DNA of 48,957 bases from assembly GCA_020846715.1 (NCBI GenBank), contig JADLDK010000065.1, positions 1 through 48,957 on the forward strand, read 5' to 3'. Shown here piece by piece: positions 41,101-48,957 of this stretch. Position 1 is the first letter of the stretch; each line of letters starts with the position of its first letter. A program made the translations under genes and the position numbers. Under the pieces are notes generated by a model, which saw only the letters and a list, made by a program, of their open reading frames with translations, was not told the origin of the DNA and did no database searches. Source of the stretch: Armatimonadota bacterium. GTDB taxonomy: Bacteria; Armatimonadota; UBA5829; DSUL01.

Positions 41101-42906
41101 GGTCCGACCAGCGTAGCGTCACCTGGAGTCCGTGACGCTTCCGTATCTCCGGCATCAGGAAAGTCCACGGATACCTACACGTATCTGGTGACTGTTACCA
41201 ATCCGGACAACACGGCGCCGACAGAGGTCAAAGTGTTTATCGATGGCTCGGCTGAGGCCAATGGATACACGATGGCCAAGGTCAACCCGTCGGCCTCCAA
41301 CTACACCAGTGGTGTTCAGTATTTCTATTCGACGACGTTGCTGCCTGGCGTGCACTCCTGGTACATCCGGGTCAAGATTGCCGGGCAGACAGTCTATATT
41401 CCGGATTCTGCGCCAGGCACTCCAGCCTCAGGCCCGACCGTCAACAACCCGCCTGTTCTAACGGGCGCCATTGTGACTCCTAACTTTGGCCGTCCCAGCA
41501 CGGACTTCACCTATTCCGTTCTTTACAAGGATGCGGATGGTGTGGGGCCAAAGCCTGGTGGGTTTGTCCGAGTTTGGATATCCGGCGTGGCCACCCCGCT
41601 GCTTCTGGCGCCACACGGGTCCGATTGGATCAACGGTGTCAGCTACAGCGCGACGACAAAGCTGCCCGGTGGATCCCACACGTTCTACGTGGAAGCCTCA
41701 GATGGAATCGAGACAACGCGCCTGCCGGGTGAGACAGGCAGCTTTGATGGCCCACGCGTAAATACCGCGCCGACCCTCACGAATGGATATGTGACTCCCA
41801 CTACAGGCGGCGCGAGCACGACGTTTCTGTACAGCGTTACTTACGCGGATGTGGACAACGACGCCCCGGCCTTCAACTCTGTCAAAGTCTTGATCGACGG
41901 CCAGCCTTTTACCATGACCAAACTTTACAGTTGGGATATCAATTACGTGGATGGCGCTGTCTATCGTTACAGCACGACTTTGTCTCCAGGGACGCACAAC
42001 TACAAGTTCCAGGCAAGCGATGGTGTCGATCTCGTCTCCTCTGACCTCGTAAGCGGTTCTCCTACTGTGTCCTCCACAGGGCTGACGGTGAATGCGAGTC
42101 CGAATCCGGTGACATTGGGGGATGTTGTTACCCTGTCTGGACAGGTGACGCCGGCGCGTGCCACACAGATTTTGTTGACATTCACGCGCCCGAGTTCGTC
42201 CACTTTCACGCGCACAGTTTCTACAGGCGCTTCGGGAGCTTACTCAACCGAGATTACGGCGGACGATGTCGGGCAGTGGGTAGTTACGGCTCGCGACGTC
42301 AACGGAGACGGTACGACAGTCACGCTTTCTCCTCCACTCGTAGTTTCGTCTGCGAGCTTGCGAGTACAGGGTGGAGTTGTTGACATGATTTCTGTCCCGG
42401 TGGCTACACTCACCGGAGATCCCGCCACGATTTTTGGAGCGGACGCGGCTCGCGCTTTACACATTGTGCGCTGGGATCCATTCACGGCAGCGTACCAATT
42501 CTACGGGCAGTCAGCGATCTTCCCTGTTCTGGCGGCGGGGAGTGGATTCTGGATCAAGCCGGACGCGACAGTTACGCTTGGTCTAAACGGAGCTCTTTCC
42601 GACCAAAATCAGCCAGTGGTTGTGTCGGTGCTGCCGGGGTGGAATCAGATTGGCTCGGGGTTTGTCCGCGCTGTCAACTGGGGTGCGACGAAAGTCCGTT
42701 ATCAGAACCAGACTGTCAGTCTCTCGCAGGCTGCGGCAAACGGATGGGTTCGCGATTTTGCGTGGGGGTACAATCCTGGCGCCAAAAGCTACTTCCTTGT
42801 GCGGGCCCCGGGCGGCGATGTGGCGACTCTCGACCCTTATAGAGGCTATTGGTTCAGGGCGTTTGTGGCCTGCGATCTTCTTATCCAGCCAACAGGGGCC
42901 CAATAA
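38200..42906 (+). CDS. Giant secreted Ig-like repeat protein with GWNQIG tail domain
   Basis: The protein has 1568 residues. The ATG at 38200 has GAGGA upstream, and RRFLCLVALVVLSFSASASRA is the signal peptide. Roughly nine Ig-like domains of 95-130 residues follow. Each starts with a phrase like PVLSDGSVSP or PVLSNPSVAPASG, has a Ca-binding-like DADGDAPSYVKL or DPDGDAP segment, and ends YHFEASDG, YRFTASDD or HYKFQASDG. The second repeat carries a long insertion (about residues 190-460). Residues ~1270-1370 are a different Ig-like domain (GDVVTLSGQVTPA). The tail has two lobes: MISVPVATLTGDPA ... GSGFWIKPD, and VLPGWNQIGSGFVRAVNW (Trp1481) ending YRGYWFRAFV. It is probably a calcium-stabilised surface fibre or adhesin. 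The next gene begins three bases later, so they form one transcript. Confidence 0.85.
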   Translation: MRRFLCLVALVVLSFSASASRAADPVLSDGSVSPVIGASWTTYTFTVFYADADGDAPSYVKLFINGAEYPVAMKSVVNNVSDYTQPVQYRIDVPGSTVYTPLVSNNYHFETKSTADAAVVKFPADSDLDGPLISEAPILSDGSVGGGARPGLPATYQVTYRDRDGDAPEPGFPIVWTGNSSGWQFTGGIASEVEPDVTLVTDSSKSWTPSQFQNQPLNWNTGKRIGLTDTIIDNTSNTLIVRGKLDSDADTAPVPGDKFQINELSARSTAIDYTAAAIVDDFAAYTPGAWAGKRLQIVSSNPDLLSGDAVATVFTVFGNTSNVLALSAREYPTADSDPAVTASGLVNGYAYSLSDILVDQAVDFNTNDNGFVTLRFQNSPGWIPGQFAGLPLQVLLGTGAGNSYTIWTNTSDTISFSNSSADFPPLGLDGSIVRIAGLTMVPTGDPPSPEDYAGFGGVGFGAAVPAGLGLGQHTARFMVSNNPTLLGERMNYQAYYPLRSADPLVGPRVLPGIPSLNSAPALRNATATPFKGTTQTAFDFSVDYMDPDGDAPGPHNGVVGNVTLFLEAPNGTRTYRASVDPVTHGSWPAGLWRTINSSVFQGFHFDAGTLSSGTYRYHFEASDGYRTTRFPSNPENDPAIVVNSQPVLSNPSVAPASGNTGTLFRFKVTYTDADNTQPSSIKLILNKNGVDQAPMALSKLDAGDNNFIDGAVYYVDTTLAAATYTYRFTASDDVEAAAPTFAQNGPVVRATNSAPVLLNGAVSPASSAFAGNNFTYSVRYHDPDGDAPNSVQLTIYATDGTTVLATKNLTQTNPLLTDYAAAGGVEYSYTGYSFAAGGRYYYQFTASDGLLAATGDTGKLVGPTVNFVPGLSSPSVTPGSGPSSGKFTYQVTYTDQSNVAPGAGGYVRVVVNGVSGQSTYQLAPTASSGWSTGVVYRAQVQLDPGVYTYHFEASDGLDPAPNTAELSGPTSVASPGVRDASVSPASGKSTDTYTYLVTVTNPDNTAPTEVKVFIDGSAEANGYTMAKVNPSASNYTSGVQYFYSTTLLPGVHSWYIRVKIAGQTVYIPDSAPGTPASGPTVNNPPVLTGAIVTPNFGRPSTDFTYSVLYKDADGVGPKPGGFVRVWISGVATPLLLAPHGSDWINGVSYSATTKLPGGSHTFYVEASDGIETTRLPGETGSFDGPRVNTAPTLTNGYVTPTTGGASTTFLYSVTYADVDNDAPAFNSVKVLIDGQPFTMTKLYSWDINYVDGAVYRYSTTLSPGTHNYKFQASDGVDLVSSDLVSGSPTVSSTGLTVNASPNPVTLGDVVTLSGQVTPARATQILLTFTRPSSSTFTRTVSTGASGAYSTEITADDVGQWVVTARDVNGDGTTVTLSPPLVVSSASLRVQGGVVDMISVPVATLTGDPATIFGADAARALHIVRWDPFTAAYQFYGQSAIFPVLAAGSGFWIKPDATVTLGLNGALSDQNQPVVVSVLPGWNQIGSGFVRAVNWGATKVRYQNQTVSLSQAAANGWVRDFAWGYNPGAKSYFLVRAPGGDVATLDPYRGYWFRAFVACDLLIQPTGAQ
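38270..42080 (+). repeat. Tandem Ig-like repeat array within the giant protein
   Basis: About nine divergent copies of a ~300-base unit. Each unit encodes the anchors Y.D.DGDAP..V.L.I.G, Y..G..Y.Y.T.L..G.H.Y.F.ASDG. The copies are clear in protein but weak in DNA, so the array is old. The same unit recurs in the next gene (for example near 46540-46850 and 48120-48420). Confidence 0.75.
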
Positions 42907-42909
42907 TCT

Positions 42910-45900
42910 ATGGAGCATTTGAATTTGCTGAAAACGCGCGTATTCAATACAGATCGGTTTACCAGACAGAGACTGTTGAGCCTGTTCGGCCGAACCCTGC
43001 CTGACTTCGTGCGCTCTCGAGCCTGGATGAGTGTGGCAACAGCAGTTCTGGCTTTGCAGGCTGTGTCTGTCCGCGCCCAGACGCTCGACGCTCCCAAAGT
43101 TGACCCCCCGAAAGCGACCCGCAACTCAGTATACTACTGGTCTGTTCACTGGGACTATTCGGTTAACGGGATCAAGTTTGCGCCTTATGCCGGCGCCAAC
43201 TACATCCTTCACGGGCCCGAAGAAGTCCGGGTTGGTCTATGGACTGCTGTAGACGCCAACGGTGGTGATGGATCGGTTACTGTTGCGTTGGATTCAGACG
43301 ATCAGCTCTGGGCAGTGGGCGGAGTGTGGCTGACGGATGACACTACACAGAAGAACTACTTCTACGACGACTCAGGAACACCCGGCACATTCGATTTCGC
43401 TACTGGTGAGATTACGCTTGGAACTCCGCTTCCCGCCACGCTGCCACAGCCTCAGGTCGTTGTCAACGTAGTCACAAAGAAGAACAACATAGTCCAGATT
43501 CGCATGCCGGCCGCGATGGTGGGCGCAGATAACCATCACGAGGTGCTGACTGCCGCTGGAGTCAGTTTCGATCCACTTCGAAAAGCTCCTGAGAAGCCGC
43601 GGGCTGAGAAGCCATTTCCGTGTGGAGACGTACTTCCTCTCGATCAGAACCCTGCAAATCGCCTGATTGATCAGGCAGGGCCGGAAGACCCGACTGCGGG
43701 CTGGAGAACAATAAAGAGCCCGGGTTTTGGTTGTGCTGGTGAACAAATGGAGAACTGGAATACGCCAGCCACCGCCGGTCCCAACTCCGTCACCATTGTG
43801 ACGCCCGGTGAGCCGCCGACTCCGGGGCCTGATCAGATTTTGCCGCCTGGCACGTTCCCTGTCCTTGAGATACTGGGCATCTTTGACAATGCCAATGGAG
43901 ATGGAACCAACTATTTCACTACTCCCCCAGACGGAGCTCCAAGACCGAGCTTTGACAAAGATACTAACGAACTGACGTTCACTCTCCCTGACGATTTTGC
44001 AGGTAGCGGGGTATGGGTCTGGTACACCTATGATCGGCCGGTGATCTTCAACCCCACTAACCCGCGCGTTAACATTAATGTGGCGGGGCGTCGCGTTGTC
44101 GAAGCCAATGTTCCTGTTGACCCGTATGGTGACGGGCAGACGTTCTACGTACGGGCTTCGCCAGTAATCGGCGTTGCAGGCGTATTTGACAGCAAGGGGC
44201 GTGACTATTTCCACGATTTGTTACTGGGACCTGGTGAGTTCGCGGGCGGACCCGGAGAGCAGTCAGCACAGATAGTGCTCCCCAAGCCGCTCCCGCCTAC
44301 CGTGACAAGTGTAAAGATCATCTATTATGTCGGGCCGATCGCGCTTTCAGGACCCGGTGGTCAGTTCACGGCTCCGGACCCCTACACGCCGATGGATCCG
44401 TTTATCCCGCCGGGCACAATGGCAAGTAGTTCGGTGCCGTTCTCGGGTGGGTTACAGGCTCCGGATCGGTACGGGATGGGTGGTTCCGCCGGGTTGAACC
44501 TGGTGAATGAGCGCGCGGGTGTTCCGGGTATCTGGTACACCTCCGACCCTGGCGGGCTCCCGGCTGTCTCTCCTTATACATGGGCGGCTGGATTTATTAA
44601 GCATGACCCGGGTATTGGGCGTGTGAGCGATACGTCTTCGCCCCGGTTTGGCCGTCTTGATACTGACGTAAAAACTGTTGATATGTCCTCGGCCACAGTT
44701 GCCGGGTCCCACTTTGGCTATCCGACCCGTATTGACCGTGTGGGTCCGACCACACGCGAGTTCGTCGCGGTCACTCCTCCACTCGGTTCGATGATGGATG
44801 TCTTCGGAGTCTGGGACAATCCGGATTTGACAGGCACCAACTACTACACAGGCGGCTCTTTTACCACGCTTGGTGTGATTACGCTGGGCACGCAGCTCCC
44901 GAGTGCAATTCAGCCTGTCTACGTGGCCTACTCCTATAGTGGCGCTGGTCGCTGGGGTGGCGGGGGAAGCGCGGATTTTCTGATGGCGATGCGTTCGCCA
45001 ATCGGCGGATCCGATCCACAGGACTGGGATCCGCTAGTCGCGGAACAATACCGTAGAGATCAAAATCGGACTTTTGAGTCCGTTGCGGATCCGCGGCAGT
45101 TTGTGCCCTTCAAGGAGGGGCAGCCGGACGACGGTAACAGTTCAAACACGTTTTCTTTCCGCGTTCAGTACACCAATTCGGAAGATTTGCCCCCATTGCC
45201 GTGGTTGCCATACGCTGATGGCTATGGAACTTTCTTCCAGTCGGAGCCTTCGGGTGTCATCCTGTACTACAAGCAGGATACAGACCTGGACTATCGTCCG
45301 TTCAGTATGTTCATAGCCAATCCGGCTACCGTAAATTTGAAGGATGCGTGGCGGGCTTTCATTGCCAAAGTGGAGCCCAATGCCGGGATGCAGGGCTGGA
45401 AGATTCCTGGACGTGGTCGAGTCGGGGTACCGTACTGGAGTAACCCGAACAACTATGTCTCCATGATTCCGGGCGTTTATCAGTACTACTTTGGAGCGTC
45501 GGACGACTCGCTAACAAAGTATTCTTGGGGTGGTCTCTCTCCGGGGGGACAGCTCACAAATCCAATGGCTGACTGGAAGAACGGGGTGATTGACCTCGGA
45601 GTGTCCCCTCACCCGAAACCGGCCACGGGGGGCTGGGACGCGCCAATCCGAGAACCTCGGATGGATGATCCAACAGATTCAGTGAACTGGCTCGAGCGTA
45701 ACCCACCCGTGTACCGGCCCGGCAAGCCCCAAAGTCCTACCAGCACAACTCTGCTTGATGAGTTGAGTTATGTCGACAAGACAGGTCTGCAGCCCGGGGT
45801 TGGTGCGCAGGGTTACACATTCCCGGCTACGGCTCACCCTGTTGTCCATGGACTTCTTGCCGGATTGCCGCCAGATCCTGGCTCCATACCGATCTCACAG

Positions 45901-48900
45901 ATTCAGAGTGTGGACGTTACCGAGATGGTCGGTTCCGGGCGCTTCCTCGGCACCCTGTCGCCATTTACACGCTACGTAAGTCCGGTATTCAGCTATCCTT
46001 CTACCGGGCCGGCAGACGCGAAGTATGAGAACGTCGGGGCGCCTGGCTCGCAGCTCATTGAGACGGCAGGAGGAACATCCTCTACGGCGTTTACATTCCG
46101 CGTCATCTACCAGTCGATAGATCCAGTTACCAAGGCTGGTCGCGCTCCCAACTACGTGCGCGTTTTCATCAATAACAGCTCAGATGCGAGTGGCGCGTAC
46201 ACCAGCTACCAGATGAGCGCGACAAAGAAACTGCCGAACGGGCTGTGGGTGAGCTACAATCCGACGGCGGCGGACTACAAGAACGGCGTCATTTACAGCT
46301 TTGGTCCCAAGACTCTTTCGGCGGGGCCGCATACCTACTATTTCGAAGCGGACGCCGGATTTGGAGCGATTCGCTATCCGGTTCGACCTGATGGCCGTGT
46401 TCTCGAAAAACCTAATCCCAAAGACGGCGAAACACCTGAACCGTCGCCGTCCTGGTGGGTTGACGCATGGGTGCCCGGTGAAGCGCCGAATGCCGACAAC
46501 AACGACTACTGCCCTGGACCGTACGTAAACTCGGCTCCTGTGCTCAGTGCGCCTTCTGTGTCTCCGGCCAGCGGGCCCGTGGGAACGGAATTTGTGTTCA
46601 GTGTTACTTACAGGGACCCGGACAATCAGCGTCCGAGCAAGGCGCAGCTCATCATCGAAACGGAACCGGGCAAAGAGCTTCGCGTCGATATGTCTCGAGT
46701 CGATCCGACGCCTCCTCCGGCCAACTACAAACCGCCGTATGACACGGGCGTTGTGTACCAGTACAGGCTGTCGTCTCAGCAGTCGCAGACCTTTGCAATC
46801 GGCGACAGGCGGTTCCGATTCGAGTTTACCGACGACTGGGGTCGCCTGACAGATCCAAATGACGTGATTGTCGGAGAGCTGGTGAACTACCCGACTTCTC
46901 AGACTCCGGGCGTTACCGCGTGGGTGACGGGGCCGACCATTTCTGAAGCTGCGCGCCCGCTTTTGTCGAGTGGTTCTGTGTCCTCTTCAGATGGAACTTC
47001 GAACCCTAATACCCTCTGGACTTACGAAGTCACCTACTCCCAGAAGAACGAGGTTGCGCCGAGCTACATCAATGTCTACATCGGTTCACAGAGAAGCCCG
47101 GGAGATCCGCTGAATGTGCGCACGAGAGAGCGTCTGTCACCGAGTTCGACAACAACGGTGAAGACAAGCGCTGTGCCTGTGCTAAGTGTCTCGGGTGTCT
47201 GGAATAATGCGGACGGCACGGGAACGAACTATTTCACCGGCGGATCGGTCAACGCGAATACCGGCGTAATTACGCTTGGCACAGCGCTGCCCAATACAGG
47301 GCGGGATGTCTGGGTAACCTATGCCTCTAATCCCATTTCCTGGGACAGCGGGCACGATATGGTCAAGCGTAATCCATCTGACAACGTGTACAGTGACGGA
47401 GCCGTCTACACGTATCAGACAAAGCTTGCCGGAGCGCAGAAGGCTGGCGATCTTCCGATCATTTATTACTATAGTTTCCAGGCTTCTGACGGAACATTTG
47501 TCACCCGCTACAACCCTGTTAACTCACCCAGCGCACAGGCGCTGACGCGGCAGCCGGCAGGTGAAGGCTCTGCTGACACGGGAGAGATTCTGGGCGGCGG
47601 CTCAACAAGCGACAACAAGACATATCAGCTTGCTCATAAGCCGGTGGTCGGGCCATTACCGGCAAGCGCTGCGGGAAATCCGGGCGTGCTGATTGAGCCG
47701 AAAGTCCAGAGAAACGGCGACCTGCTGGTGAGAGAGTTCTTCTCCACACTGAACTCCACTATTCCATCAGACAATGTTGCGGTGAATCCTTCCGGACTGA
47801 CAGTAACGGTAGACCCTGCGGTTGTGAACCGGGTCATTGCTGTTCGCGCAAGAACCAGTCAGTCGGATCCGACGCTGAAAGACTACTACAACGTTGGTAG
47901 CCAGTCCAATTACAATGCTGCTACAGGCGCTATTGCCCTTGGCACGGCGCTGCCATCCGGAGTTCGCGATGTGCTGGTGGATTACTACAACCGCGGTGAC
48001 TACCGGATCGACTTCAACAACGGAAAGGTGACCTTTACTCAGGTCAATCAGCCATCAGACGTGATTGAAGTCGAGTACTGGTGGGGCGACCTTGGACCGG
48101 CCGCAGTTGGGCTGAACACCCCGCCAAGCCTGACGAACGGAAAGTTCACACCAGACAATCCTGGCTCGCAGATTGATGGCACGAGTCAGACGCCATTTAC
48201 CTTCTCCGTGGTGTACACGGATACAGATGGACAGTCTGGAGACGCGCCTTCGTTTGTGAGGGTGGTTATCGACGGCCAGGCCTTTGCGATGACGCCGCCG
48301 GCAGGGTCCAACCTTGTCTATCGGAATGGTGTCACCTTCACTTACAAAACGACCCTGAGTGGAGGCTCGCATCTCTATTACTTTGAGGCTTCAGACGGTA
48401 CAGGCTTTGCGGCGTTTGACCTGAACGGGTCCAGGAGCAATCTGTCAACTATCGGCAACATCGTGCCGCTTCCAGGGCCGATTGTGAACAATGACCCTGT
48501 TCTGTTGAACGGAGCCGTAAGTCCAAACCCTGTGGGTGGTATTGATCCTGGGACTCCGGTCACGTACTCTGTGGACTATATGGACGCTGACGGTGACGCA
48601 CCGAAGATTGGCTATCCGCGGGTCTATATTGACAATCCTACTTCAATTGACTGGTCCGGCAAGGTGACATCAGTAAGCGGCAGTACAATCACTGTGGGCG
48701 GGGCTTCTTTCCCAGATGGCCAGCTTGCGAACAAGTTCATGCAGGTGACTACAGGACTGGTGACTGATCCTGACACTGGTCTGGTCGGCTCTAACCCGGT
48801 CGCAGGTGGCAATGTCTATGTTGTGATGGACAATACTGTTGACACATTGTGGCTGGCTGTAGACAGCGCTTCGGCACAGGGTATTGTTGTCGGTGATACG

Positions 48901-48957
48901 GTTATGGTCGGAGCCCTGGTGATGGCCAAGCAGAACCCGGCTCAGACCGACTACAAG
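42910..48957 (+). CDS. Giant secreted repeat protein, C-terminus beyond the window
   Basis: The frame is open from the ATG at 42910 to the last base, 2016 codons, with no stop, so it is partial at its C-terminus. An alternative start is the ATG at 43027. The N-region has LLSLFGRTLPDFVRS and a hydrophobic core MSVATAVLALQAVSVRAQ, a long signal peptide. The protein mixes two repeat types: Ig-like units as in the upstream protein (PVLSAPSVSPASGPVGTEF, TYYFEADAG, YTDTDGQSGDAPSFVRVVID, HLYYFEASDG) and a ~45-residue module with GTNYFTGG and GVITLGTALP (six copies). It has no evident catalytic site. It begins three bases after the previous stop, with no good Shine-Dalgarno sequence, so the two are probably coupled. 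Likely a surface or matrix protein; the function is unknown. Confidence 0.85.
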   Translation, partial: MEHLNLLKTRVFNTDRFTRQRLLSLFGRTLPDFVRSRAWMSVATAVLALQAVSVRAQTLDAPKVDPPKATRNSVYYWSVHWDYSVNGIKFAPYAGANYILHGPEEVRVGLWTAVDANGGDGSVTVALDSDDQLWAVGGVWLTDDTTQKNYFYDDSGTPGTFDFATGEITLGTPLPATLPQPQVVVNVVTKKNNIVQIRMPAAMVGADNHHEVLTAAGVSFDPLRKAPEKPRAEKPFPCGDVLPLDQNPANRLIDQAGPEDPTAGWRTIKSPGFGCAGEQMENWNTPATAGPNSVTIVTPGEPPTPGPDQILPPGTFPVLEILGIFDNANGDGTNYFTTPPDGAPRPSFDKDTNELTFTLPDDFAGSGVWVWYTYDRPVIFNPTNPRVNINVAGRRVVEANVPVDPYGDGQTFYVRASPVIGVAGVFDSKGRDYFHDLLLGPGEFAGGPGEQSAQIVLPKPLPPTVTSVKIIYYVGPIALSGPGGQFTAPDPYTPMDPFIPPGTMASSSVPFSGGLQAPDRYGMGGSAGLNLVNERAGVPGIWYTSDPGGLPAVSPYTWAAGFIKHDPGIGRVSDTSSPRFGRLDTDVKTVDMSSATVAGSHFGYPTRIDRVGPTTREFVAVTPPLGSMMDVFGVWDNPDLTGTNYYTGGSFTTLGVITLGTQLPSAIQPVYVAYSYSGAGRWGGGGSADFLMAMRSPIGGSDPQDWDPLVAEQYRRDQNRTFESVADPRQFVPFKEGQPDDGNSSNTFSFRVQYTNSEDLPPLPWLPYADGYGTFFQSEPSGVILYYKQDTDLDYRPFSMFIANPATVNLKDAWRAFIAKVEPNAGMQGWKIPGRGRVGVPYWSNPNNYVSMIPGVYQYYFGASDDSLTKYSWGGLSPGGQLTNPMADWKNGVIDLGVSPHPKPATGGWDAPIREPRMDDPTDSVNWLERNPPVYRPGKPQSPTSTTLLDELSYVDKTGLQPGVGAQGYTFPATAHPVVHGLLAGLPPDPGSIPISQIQSVDVTEMVGSGRFLGTLSPFTRYVSPVFSYPSTGPADAKYENVGAPGSQLIETAGGTSSTAFTFRVIYQSIDPVTKAGRAPNYVRVFINNSSDASGAYTSYQMSATKKLPNGLWVSYNPTAADYKNGVIYSFGPKTLSAGPHTYYFEADAGFGAIRYPVRPDGRVLEKPNPKDGETPEPSPSWWVDAWVPGEAPNADNNDYCPGPYVNSAPVLSAPSVSPASGPVGTEFVFSVTYRDPDNQRPSKAQLIIETEPGKELRVDMSRVDPTPPPANYKPPYDTGVVYQYRLSSQQSQTFAIGDRRFRFEFTDDWGRLTDPNDVIVGELVNYPTSQTPGVTAWVTGPTISEAARPLLSSGSVSSSDGTSNPNTLWTYEVTYSQKNEVAPSYINVYIGSQRSPGDPLNVRTRERLSPSSTTTVKTSAVPVLSVSGVWNNADGTGTNYFTGGSVNANTGVITLGTALPNTGRDVWVTYASNPISWDSGHDMVKRNPSDNVYSDGAVYTYQTKLAGAQKAGDLPIIYYYSFQASDGTFVTRYNPVNSPSAQALTRQPAGEGSADTGEILGGGSTSDNKTYQLAHKPVVGPLPASAAGNPGVLIEPKVQRNGDLLVREFFSTLNSTIPSDNVAVNPSGLTVTVDPAVVNRVIAVRARTSQSDPTLKDYYNVGSQSNYNAATGAIALGTALPSGVRDVLVDYYNRGDYRIDFNNGKVTFTQVNQPSDVIEVEYWWGDLGPAAVGLNTPPSLTNGKFTPDNPGSQIDGTSQTPFTFSVVYTDTDGQSGDAPSFVRVVIDGQAFAMTPPAGSNLVYRNGVTFTYKTTLSGGSHLYYFEASDGTGFAAFDLNGSRSNLSTIGNIVPLPGPIVNNDPVLLNGAVSPNPVGGIDPGTPVTYSVDYMDADGDAPKIGYPRVYIDNPTSIDWSGKVTSVSGSTITVGGASFPDGQLANKFMQVTTGLVTDPDTGLVGSNPVAGGNVYVVMDNTVDTLWLAVDSASAQGIVVGDTVMVGALVMAKQNPAQTDYK
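43318..47992 (+). repeat. Six copies of an ITLGT/NYF module in the giant protein
   Basis: Copies lie at about 43318-43485, 43874-44035, 44176-44335, 44802-44945, 47194-47331 and 47842-47992. The pattern is G-V-W-x-N, then GTNYFTGG, then a G-x-I-T-L-G-T-x-L-P turn, then V-x-V-x-Y. The fourth and fifth copies are closest (FGVWDNPDLTGTNYYTGG; SGVWNNADGTGTNYFTGG). The second and third are divergent and recognised by position and the strand pattern only. The module is a predicted small beta unit of unknown family. Confidence 0.65.

Overview
The window is bacterial chromosomal DNA with moderately high GC, dense in genes and with no phage, transposon, CRISPR or plasmid signals. Gram-negative-type features (a PEP-CTERM protein, a CsgG/FlgT-like outer-membrane-associated protein, very large secreted Ig-repeat proteins) occur beside a conserved thiL-tsaE-tsaB block and a polA/rpsA/coaE block. 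The repertoire (NamZ, DUF6259-type glycosidase, GlmS-like SIS protein, cohesin/HYR/dockerin protein, many secreted repeat proteins) suggests a free-living polymer-degrading lineage of the Armatimonadota type. That placement is inferred from gene content only. TTG, GTG and probably CTG start codons are used often.

Layout. Positions 1-3261 (minus strand): a secreted protein of unknown function, a small exported DUF4177-like protein and a ZIP metal transporter. 3584-15577 (plus strand): carbohydrate and nucleoside metabolism, with a putative secreted glycosidase, a class III aminotransferase, a NamZ-family muramidase, a GlmS/NagB-II-like SIS isomerase or deaminase, a nucleoside hydrolase, a TIM-barrel sugar isomerase, an FGGY kinase, and an ABC sugar permease with its lipoprotein binding protein but no ATPase gene. 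tRNA-Ala(CGC) lies inside this stretch on the minus strand with its own promoter. 15586-19041: an amidohydrolase with a non-canonical start, then thiL, tsaE and tsaB overlapping one another. 19203-23668: a PEP-CTERM protein and a convergent 1166-residue cohesin/HYR/dockerin protein. 23850-30738: housekeeping genes, with tRNA-Leu(CAA) behind a perfect TTGACA/TATAAT promoter, sppA, polA (proofreading site lost), rpsA and coaE. 31134 to the window end: about 18 kb of exported proteins (CsgG/FlgT-like protein, subtilase, and three large secreted proteins), the last open at the window edge with more than 2000 codons.

The genes suggest two main themes. The first is uptake and breakdown of amino sugars and nucleosides from cell-wall or polysaccharide debris. 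The second is an extracellular or surface system in which a subtilase and two neighbouring large proteins carry the same two-lobed C-terminal domain (GWNQIG ... GYW). The most unusual non-coding element is the 5' leader of the SIS gene. It has an extended -10 promoter and three mutually exclusive helices sharing one strand, and resembles an uncharacterised RNA switch.
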